Below, one piece after another: positions 12,637-17,506 of a stretch of DNA of 17,506 nucleotides (position 1 is its first letter; each line of letters starts with the position of its first letter). Source of the stretch: Lachnospiraceae bacterium (GTDB taxonomy: Bacteria; Bacillota_A; Clostridia; Lachnospirales; Lachnospiraceae); NCBI GenBank assembly GCA_021770615.1, contig JAETQR010000056.1:1-17506 (forward strand). Direction: 5' to 3'. Position numbers and translations under genes: made by a program. The notes under the pieces were generated by a model, which saw only the letters and a list, made by a program, of their open reading frames with translations, searched no databases and was not told the DNA's origin.

Positions 12637-14238
12637 TTATTTTTTAGGCAGTTTGGGGTGTATGACAAGCGTGAAGTTGGCATTGTCACGGCCAAATTTT
12701 TTGTTTCTTTCCTCTTTTATATATTCAGCATGATTTATAATGCTTTTCAGCATTTCATTTTTGGATTGGGCATTGTCTGTATGGAAGTACACATCCAGGA
12801 TGTGGCGAAACCGGGGGATAAATGTGTTTAATGCGTAAGCGGTTTGCTGCTCTTCTTCAATGGAATGCTGCAAGGCAGACATTTCTTTTGTAATTGCCTG
12901 TATTTTATCGGAAATGGCCTTCAGGCGGATTTGGAATACATCTGGAGTATAGATACCCTGTTCTAACAAATCATATGTGCGGTCTTGCTGTCCTTTTGCC
13001 AATTGCAGTTCTTTTTCGTAATTGCGCAGGGCATTTTTCTTTACTGCAGATTCATGAAAAGTATGCCCTTCTTTTTCCCATTCCAATTCATAACCATTCA
13101 GCCAATCTTGCAGAGCTTCCAGGAGCTTTTGTTCGATAAGATACATTGGAGCAGAGACGTTGTCACAGTTGCGGTTTGGACAGCGCAAGTTGTAATAATT
13201 GTCTTTTGTGTTGCTGACTGCCCGGGTAAGCGGTGTGCCGCATTTTCCACATCTCACAATACCAGATAAGGGATTTTTCAGGATTTTATTACTTACAATG
13301 GGTGCAGCAGGCTTGGAATGAGTAAGTTCCTGAACCTTTTGAAAGGTGTCATCTGGAATAATGGCGGGGTGCAGGCCGTCATACATTTGGAAATCAGGGT
13401 TTTTGATACGGACTTTCTTTGTAGTTCCGTCTGTAATGACTTTCTTTTCAATATCTTTCCCCCAACAGACTTTCCCGATATAAGCAGGGTTCTGCAACAT
13501 ATCCTTAATGGTGCTGACAGACCATTTTTTAGAGGTCACTGGCTTAATGCCCATAGCATCCAGTTTCTTGCATATCAGAAGGCGCCCAAGACGCTTATAA
13601 GAGCCGTCAGGCTGCTTTTCCCCATAAAGGTATAGGTGGAAGATAAAACGGACGATTTCGGCCTGTTCTGGGACGATTTGAAGGGTATAGCCTTTGCCGT
13701 CCGGTATCTTTATCCGCTCATAGCCATAAGGGGCAGTGCTGGCAATCCATTTTCCTTCCTGGACAGATGCTGTCCGGCCGCGTTGGATTCGGCGGTTTAT
13801 GGTTTTATATTCCCGCCGGCTCATGAAAAGCCCGAATTCAAAATATTCTTCATCATATTCATCTGTTGGATCATATATTTTCAGGGGAGTTAGAATAAGA
13901 GTATCAGAGAATTTGAAATATTTTGCAATGGTTCCCTGATCGCTGGTATCGCCTCGTGCCAGACGTTCTACTTCCACCACCAGAACACCGTCACATTTTC
14001 CATTGCTGATATCCTGCAGCAGTTTCTGGACAACAGGTCTGTCCTGGATGGTTTCTCCTGAAACAATTTCCCGGTAAAATTTAGAAATAGTAATGCCGAG
14101 TCTGGAAGCCAGGTCTCCCAGTATTTTCTCATGGCGCAAGAGAGTTTCTCCTTCCCCATGTGCTTCTGCGTCACGGTCGGCACGGCTTTTTCGAAGATAG
14201 GCATAATAGATGCCAAGGGGGTTAAGAGGTCTGTTCAT
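12637..14238 (-). CDS. Large serine recombinase (integrase/excisionase)
   Basis: A 533-residue site-specific recombinase. The resolvase-type catalytic domain (about 10-160) opens with YAYLRKSRADR, placing the nucleophile at Ser18, and holds the conserved Arg residues in RLARGDTSD and the MSRREYKTINRRIQRGR helix. The recombinase domain (about 175-290) includes APYGY and VSTIKDMLQNPAYIGKV. The zinc ribbon lies at CGKCGTPL and RCPNRNC, followed by a long coiled-coil region (about 390-480) rich in Lys/Glu/Gln. This is the full TnpX/SpoIVCA-like layout and looks intact. AGGAG stands before the ATG. It begins 14 bases after hicB and ends 64 bases from the broken GH18 frame, the usual position next to an attachment site. 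The cofactor controlling direction is not seen. Confidence 0.95.
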   Translation of the reverse strand: MNRPLNPLGIYYAYLRKSRADRDAEAHGEGETLLRHEKILGDLASRLGITISKFYREIVSGETIQDRPVVQKLLQDISNGKCDGVLVVEVERLARGDTSDQGTIAKYFKFSDTLILTPLKIYDPTDEYDEEYFEFGLFMSRREYKTINRRIQRGRTASVQEGKWIASTAPYGYERIKIPDGKGYTLQIVPEQAEIVRFIFHLYLYGEKQPDGSYKRLGRLLICKKLDAMGIKPVTSKKWSVSTIKDMLQNPAYIGKVCWGKDIEKKVITDGTTKKVRIKNPDFQMYDGLHPAIIPDDTFQKVQELTHSKPAAPIVSNKILKNPLSGIVRCGKCGTPLTRAVSNTKDNYYNLRCPNRNCDNVSAPMYLIEQKLLEALQDWLNGYELEWEKEGHTFHESAVKKNALRNYEKELQLAKGQQDRTYDLLEQGIYTPDVFQIRLKAISDKIQAITKEMSALQHSIEEEQQTAYALNTFIPRFRHILDVYFHTDNAQSKNEMLKSIINHAEYIKEERNKKFGRDNANFTLVIHPKLPKK

Positions 14239-14252
14239 GTTATCATCTCCTA

Positions 14253-14654
14253 TTAAAATTTATCAGCAACTTTGAGCAGAAGAGCCTCTTGTAATACCTG
14301 AGAAAAGTTTAAGCCCATTGCCATGGCCGCTTCATTCAGCCATTCAGGAATGCTCAAAGTTTTCTTCACGGAACGGGAATTTGTACGTTTTTTATATGCA
14401 AGCATATCGAACTCAATTACTGCAAGGAACGAATCCGATTCAGGGGTGATTGTTGTTGGGTCAGAAGCAGAAGGAAGTGGTTGCTGTTCTTTTTCGCGGC
14501 AGGTCAGTGCAAGACCAAGGGCATCCACAGCCATTTCGTAAGCCTGTGCCATATCTTCACCTTGCGTAAGACATTCTGGAATATCAGGAAAAGAAATCCA
14601 GAAACCGCCTTCCTCTGCTTTGTGGAATAATGCAGGATAAAATAATTTTGACAT
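14253..14654 (-). CDS. hicB: HicB-type antitoxin with C-terminal ribbon-helix-helix
   Basis: A 133-residue antitoxin. The N-terminal half is the HicB fold (YPALFHKAEEGGFWISFPDI, then PECLTQGEDMAQAYEMAVDA), a degenerate RNase-H-like domain that caps HicA. The C-terminal part (about 90-133) has the ribbon-helix-helix pattern VKKTLSIPEWLNEAAMAMGL then NFSQVLQEALL, which binds DNA and represses the operon. CGGAGGTG lies before the ATG. It follows hicA by 28 bases and is followed by the recombinase after 14, so all three probably share one autoregulated transcript. The palindromes at 14911-14924 and 14929-14970 are its likely operators. Confidence 0.93.
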   Translation of the reverse strand: MSKLFYPALFHKAEEGGFWISFPDIPECLTQGEDMAQAYEMAVDALGLALTCREKEQQPLPSASDPTTITPESDSFLAVIEFDMLAYKKRTNSRSVKKTLSIPEWLNEAAMAMGLNFSQVLQEALLLKVADKF

Positions 14655-14682
14655 ATTGCACCTCCGGTTTTTAAGGGCGAAA

Positions 14683-14871
14683 CTATTTAAGTCCCGCCTG
14701 TTTTAATATTTCTTGTTCCAGTCCTTTTTTCAGGCTTGAACCATGATAAGGAACTACAGTTTGACGCCCTGTTTCATAATTTCGCATTTTTACATGGGAA
14801 CCATTTTGACTGATGATTTCAAAACCATTTTTTTTGAGATGCTTTATCATCTCTCTAGGTGTTAATGGCAT
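14683..14871 (-). CDS. hicA: HicA-type mRNA interferase toxin
   Basis: A 62-residue toxin with the double-stranded-RNA-binding-like HicA fold. The family pattern is MPLTPREMIKHLKKNGFEII, then SQNGSHVKM with the catalytic His26 in Gly-Ser-His, then TVVPYHGSSLKKGLEQEILK and the end QAGLK. HicA cleaves mRNA and tmRNA unless bound by HicB. Length and all key residues are normal, so it should be active. AAAGGAG lies before the ATG. It is first in the hicA-hicB-recombinase operon. Confidence 0.94.
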   Translation of the reverse strand: MPLTPREMIKHLKKNGFEIISQNGSHVKMRNYETGRQTVVPYHGSSLKKGLEQEILKQAGLK

Positions 14872-14902
14872 TTTTTATCACTCCTTTCCTTATCATAGTT
14901 AT

Positions 14903-14931
14903 ATTGTAACACGTAATAATACGTATGTCAA
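14903..14931 (-). promoter_or_regulatory. hicAB promoter with an operator in its spacer
   Basis: On the minus strand, perfect -35 TTGACA (14931-14926), a 17-base spacer and -10 TACAAT (14908-14903). The spacer contains the palindrome ACGTA, four bases, TACGT (14911-14924). A repressor there would block RNA polymerase directly, which fits HicB autorepression. The -35 overlaps the end of the 42-bp inverted repeat. Confidence 0.85.
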
Positions 14932-14970
14932 TATAAAAAAACACGTATTGATACGTGTTTTTTTATATTG
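14929..14970. terminator. Perfect 42-bp inverted repeat, terminator and possible second operator
   Basis: Two 20-base arms pair without mismatch around TG (14949-14950). Each arm consists of CAATATAAAAAAA followed by CACGTAT, so the hairpin has a GC-bearing tip with A7 on one side and T7 on the other in both directions. It can thus act as a terminator either way and ends transcription from the lipoprotein gene before the hicAB promoter. Its core, CACGTAT-TG-ATACGTG, resembles the spacer operator, so HicB may bind it too. Confidence 0.8.
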
Positions 14971-15018
14971 GTAAATGATTAGGCGAGGATGACTTAAGTG
15001 GTATCCATACTTCCTGGC

Positions 15019-15711
15019 TTAGCGTATTTTAAATTTTATCTTATCATTGCCAGATGAAAACTGAATCAATAATTCATCTGCAGAATCTGCAACTGTGCTG
15101 GGAATTTCAAAAGCAATTTCACCTGTCTGGGAGGACAATGGATTAATATTAGAGTCATGTAAGTCATTATCATATCCCATTAAATTTGTTGCACTGAATT
15201 CATATCCATCTGAATATAATATTTTAGCGTTTACATCATCTCCCATGCCGAAACTTGGAAGGAAGTTATCAGCTTGCTTTCCGTTATTTTCAGCAGTGGC
15301 ATATACCTGGATAAATTTATTTCCTTCTTCATTAGGAGAGAATACAATATAGCCGGATGAAATAGAATCAACGATTTGGGCATCCGTTACAGTGATAGTC
15401 CAATCTTTTAATGCTGCGCTGGTGTTCATCTCATAGGGTGGCTCTTCGGGTTGAGTCTCTTCTTCAGGTTGGGGGTTGTCAGATTCTTCAGATTGTGTTT
15501 TTTCATCCTCTTTGGAATCGTCAGTTTCTTGTGATGAATCTTCCGGGTTAGAAGTCTCAGGCTCGGAGATTTCAGCATTGTCTGCTGGGGCTTCCTTTTC
15601 CCCTTCGGATTCTTTAGAGCTTACATTGTTTTCAGAAGAACTGGTTCCGCAGGCTGTAAAATTCACAGATAATGCACACATCAATAAAATGGTTATTACT
15701 TTTCTCTTCAT
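15019..15711 (-). CDS. DUF4352-like lipoprotein
   Basis: A 230-residue predicted lipoprotein. I chose the ATG at 15711, preceded by AGAGGAA, because it begins a clean signal peptide MKRKVITILLMCALSVNFTAC with Cys21 as lipidation site; an in-frame ATG at 15768 would add 19 residues and spoil the signal. An acidic, Ser/Glu/Pro-rich spacer (about 25-95) leads to a C-terminal beta-sandwich (about 100-230) with WTITVTDAQIVD, KFIQVYATAENNGKQADNF and INPLSSQTGEIAFEIP. This order is typical of DUF4352-type immunoglobulin-like domains. It should sit on the outer face of the membrane; a binding partner is not known. It is island cargo, ending 49 bases before the 42-bp hairpin. It may be a surface or exclusion-type protein, but nothing shows this. 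Confidence 0.8.
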   Translation of the reverse strand: MKRKVITILLMCALSVNFTACGTSSSENNVSSKESEGEKEAPADNAEISEPETSNPEDSSQETDDSKEDEKTQSEESDNPQPEEETQPEEPPYEMNTSAALKDWTITVTDAQIVDSISSGYIVFSPNEEGNKFIQVYATAENNGKQADNFLPSFGMGDDVNAKILYSDGYEFSATNLMGYDNDLHDSNINPLSSQTGEIAFEIPSTVADSADELLIQFSSGNDKIKFKIR

Positions 15712-15811
15712 TGTTATATTCCTCTTTTCTTTAGAATTTTTATTAAAATACCGAAGCAATTTAATCATAACTTGCCGGCAATTCTTTTTTTACTGATATT
15801 TTATGATATTA

Positions 15812-16858
15812 TTACATATTTTTGCATTTACTGTATGTATCAATAATCAAATCTTTAATCTGTTCCAATAATTCTATGTCATCAAAAAAGTATTCCGTTT
15901 CATAGTCGGTATCCTCAAATTTATGAAGGATTAAGAGCCTGTTTTCCTGCCGGATGGAAACACGGCAAATCCACTTGTACTGAGAACCGGTGACATGCAT
16001 ATATGCATAACGGGTTGTTTTTTTATATGAAATGTCATCCGTATTCAGCATGTTTTTCAAGAAATCAAGGGTTTCTGTCTCCTCCGGAAGAAAGGCGTTT
16101 TCTTTTTCGGATGCAGTCAGGTCGTCGGTCAGTTCCCGGGAAATGTCAGGGGAAATGATATTTTTCAGTTTGTCATTCAGCAGGTCTGAAATATAGTCGT
16201 TAATTGCCGCCAGGGTCAGTTCCCGGAACTTATCAATTACAGCCTGGGTTTTCACTCCGGTGTAAATATTCTTAATCAGGGCGCGTATAAATTGCTCAGA
16301 CGGGTCATGGAACTGCTCTGCAATTGCGTTCTTCAGCAAAGAGATATATTTCAGTTCTGAGGCGCTGTTTAAGATTCCCTTCATATCGAAAGATTCTTTT
16401 CGGAATTTAATCAGTTCTGCAACGGTGTCTGCTTTTAGATCCAGAACATTGAATTCGAAAAATGGAAAGAGATCCATTTTATTTGTTTCTTCCAAGTCAG
16501 AATAAAACCGATAAGTAATGCCGTTTGTAAGTATGGCAAATCTTGCTTTTGTCACAGTAAAATACCGGAAAAGCTGATTGATATGTTTGGCATTCAGCTC
16601 TGTGCTGACAGGTTTTACTTCCACGATAATGATTGGATCGTGATTTTTCATGATGGCATAGTCAACTTTTTCGCCTTTTTTTGTTCCGGTATCTGCAGTG
16701 TATTCCGGAACAAATTCAAGAGGATTGAAAATATCATATCCAAGCAATTGGAAGAAGGGAAGCACAAGAGAAGTCTTAGTGGCTTCTTCTGTGCGTATGC
16801 TTTCTTTTAATTTGGATATTCTGGCCGCGAATTCGTTCAATTCATTTGAAAAGTCCAT
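15812..16858 (-). CDS. Stand-alone type I restriction R-subunit N-terminal (HsdR-N) nuclease-like protein
   Basis: A 348-residue protein with the HsdR-N domain (about 25-150). The PD-(D/E)xK nuclease core is visible: KVDYAIMKNHDPIIIVEVKP gives the Asp, then Glu-Val-Lys, with the following Gln in HINQLFRYF as in RecB-like and HsdR nucleases. VLPFFQLLGYDIFNP is the typical N-terminal helix and FAILTNGITYRFYSD the next strands. The rest is helical with an alpha/beta C-terminal domain (about 265-348) that I cannot name. There is no helicase domain, and no HsdM or HsdS gene nearby, so it is a solitary family member, a kind common on mobile elements. Whether it cuts DNA is not known. AAGGAG precedes the ATG. 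Confidence 0.88.
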   Translation of the reverse strand: MDFSNELNEFAARISKLKESIRTEEATKTSLVLPFFQLLGYDIFNPLEFVPEYTADTGTKKGEKVDYAIMKNHDPIIIVEVKPVSTELNAKHINQLFRYFTVTKARFAILTNGITYRFYSDLEETNKMDLFPFFEFNVLDLKADTVAELIKFRKESFDMKGILNSASELKYISLLKNAIAEQFHDPSEQFIRALIKNIYTGVKTQAVIDKFRELTLAAINDYISDLLNDKLKNIISPDISRELTDDLTASEKENAFLPEETETLDFLKNMLNTDDISYKKTTRYAYMHVTGSQYKWICRVSIRQENRLLILHKFEDTDYETEYFFDDIELLEQIKDLIIDTYSKCKNM

Positions 16859-16928
16859 AAGATTTTCTCCTTAGTAATTATTTTTCTCCGTAATTTTGTG
16901 GTTATATAGAGAATTTTAATACTTCTCC

Positions 16929-16937
16929 ATTATAGCA
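16929..16937 (-). promoter_or_regulatory. Extended -10 promoter of the HsdR-N gene
   Basis: On the minus strand TGC directly precedes a perfect TATAAT (16934-16929), an extended -10. No good -35 is found 17 bases upstream. It lies about 70 bases before the start codon. Confidence 0.5.
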
Positions 16938-16977
16938 AAATAAGGCTCAATATACCTCCCAGAAGATTTATAGTAAT

Positions 16978-17214
16978 TCAAATGTCGAATTTTTCATTCC
17001 AGTTAATATCACTTTCTTTGGTAAAAACATGACATTCGGAATCGGTTTCGATAGCTTTTAGCATTTGTAAATCAATATCATCTGGTGCTTCTTCTTCAAT
17101 ATTGTCCCAACCAACAGAAGTAAATTTCTTTAAAATTATATTCCAAAATTCTTCTGCGTCATGTTCACTCATTACAGTGACAGCTCCTATGATTTTTTCT
17201 TTTACTGCCGTCAT
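16978..17214 (-). CDS. Antitoxin-like protein paired with a RelE-type toxin remnant
   Basis: A 78-residue acidic protein. I use the ATG at 17214, behind AAGGAGG, and not the ATG at 17250. The helix-rich N-terminus TAVKEKIIGAVTVMSEHDAE is followed by an acidic middle (WDNIEEEAPDDIDLQMLKAI) and a short C-terminal tail. Proteins of this build stand next to RelE toxins in many clostridia. Here the ATG lies one base after the stop of a RelE-like frame, toxin first, so they were one operon. No DNA-binding domain is evident. With the toxin broken, this gene may be a leftover or act against a related toxin elsewhere. Confidence 0.7.
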   Translation of the reverse strand: MTAVKEKIIGAVTVMSEHDAEEFWNIILKKFTSVGWDNIEEEAPDDIDLQMLKAIETDSECHVFTKESDINWNEKFDI

Positions 17215-17215
17215 G

Positions 17216-17413
17216 TTAGACCTCCTTATAGATTTGTCCGCGATTATCAATGCGTTCTATGTATAATACATTTCCATCTCTGTCAAAAATAATCCTATAA
17301 TTACCCACTCTTAAACGGTATCCATTTTGGCCTTGTAATTTTTTTACATCACCATATGGAAGGTTGTGGATAGCGTTTCTAATTCTCGTTCTAGTAGAGC
17401 ATAAAATAAATAA
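17216..17413 (-). pseudogene. RelE/ParE-type toxin lacking its N-terminus
   Basis: The minus-strand frame encodes STRTRIRNAIHNLPYGDVKK, then LQGQNGYRLRVGNYRIIFDR and DGNVLYIERIDNRGQIYKEV. This is the RelE fold core, including the conserved Leu-x-Gly, Tyr-Arg-x-Arg-x-Gly-x-Tyr-Arg-Ile and the closing strand. About 65 codons remain of the usual 85-90. There is no ATG, GTG or TTG before the match, and a TAA lies at 17416-17414, so the first 20-25 residues are gone. The overlapping ATG at 17400 is out of frame and hits a stop after three codons. Confidence 0.8.
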
Positions 17414-17420
17414 TTAGTGG

Positions 17421-17506
17421 TTAAAGCCCGATAATATCATTCTGAGAAAACTCATCCATTTTATACTTCCAATGATATATAACGGGCTCTGCATTTATTT
17501 CATCAA
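17421..17506 (-). CDS. C-terminal end of an unidentified gene cut by the window edge
   Basis: A minus-strand frame open from the window edge encodes DEINAEPVIYHWKYKMDEFS followed by QNDIIGL and a TAA at 17423-17421. The composition is coding-like and the frame is continuous, but 27 residues are too few to identify the family. It ends just before the truncated toxin. Confidence 0.45.
   Translation of the reverse strand, partial: DEINAEPVIYHWKYKMDEFSQNDIIGL

Larger units (their letters stand above)
12545..17506. mobile_element. Serine-recombinase genomic island, one end only
   Basis: From the GH18 break to the window end all genes run on the minus strand and form accessory cargo: large serine recombinase, hicAB, a lipoprotein, a solitary HsdR-N nuclease, and an antitoxin with a broken toxin. 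No conjugation, replication or phage structural gene is seen, but the far end is not in the window, so phage, conjugative element or small island cannot be told apart. The left boundary is inferred from the split host gene. Confidence 0.6.

Noticed and set aside
12894..13939. Several plus-strand frames of 67-105 codons
   Set aside because: All lie opposite the recombinase and match no family.

Overview
The window looks like a chromosome segment from a Firmicutes bacterium of the Lachnospiraceae or a close clostridial relative. This rests on the A+T-rich base use, strong AGGAGG-type ribosome binding sites, tRNA genes without encoded CCA, and the families present (BlaI/M56 pair, CD1871A-type CXXC protein, CotH and YaaH/SleL-type GH18 sporulation relatives). 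The genus cannot be fixed from sequence alone.

Left part (1-5435, all plus strand). A decayed CotH-like remnant is followed by an intact GNAT acetyltransferase and an OmpR-type response regulator overlapping its histidine kinase. After a clear terminator comes a tandem array of about 11-bp TTAAGAAA-like boxes placed 10 bp before a -10 element. It drives a tight four-gene operon: a VTT (DedA/TVP38) membrane protein, CDP-diacylglycerol-serine phosphatidyltransferase (pssA), phosphatidylserine decarboxylase (psd) and a 125-residue protein of unknown function. The operon makes phosphatidylethanolamine (PE) and may also move it across the membrane.

Middle (5436-6900). A similar box array with the same 10-bp spacing to a -10 element lies upstream of a small lipoprotein gene whose C-terminal half is an in-frame 39/54-bp tandem repeat. 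The two arrays suggest one two-component regulon. A frameshifted fragment of a second GNAT gene follows.

Next (6898-10783). A BlaI-type repressor has two dyad operators over its own promoter and is followed by a 777-residue M56/BlaR1-like membrane metalloprotease with an unrecognised sensor. Then comes a redox pair, a CD1871A-type CXXC peptide and a membrane 4Fe-4S protein, behind a good sigma-A promoter.

A seven-tRNA array (Glu, Thr, Met-type CAT, Asp, Val, Leu, Gly) ends in a terminator at about 11680, followed by a small Dabb-domain protein.

Right part (about 12545 to the end, minus strand) reads as one end of a mobile island. A YaaH/SleL-type GH18 gene keeps only its C-terminal half, and its reading frame breaks at a conserved motif beside a large serine recombinase. 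Upstream of the recombinase, and apparently in the same transcript, lies hicAB, whose promoter carries a palindrome in the -35/-10 spacer next to a perfect 42-bp inverted repeat. The cargo continues with a DUF4352-like lipoprotein, a stand-alone HsdR-N-type nuclease, an antitoxin beside a broken RelE-type toxin, and a gene cut by the window end. A serine recombinase next to a split sporulation gene recalls the skin element in sigK, so developmental excision is possible.
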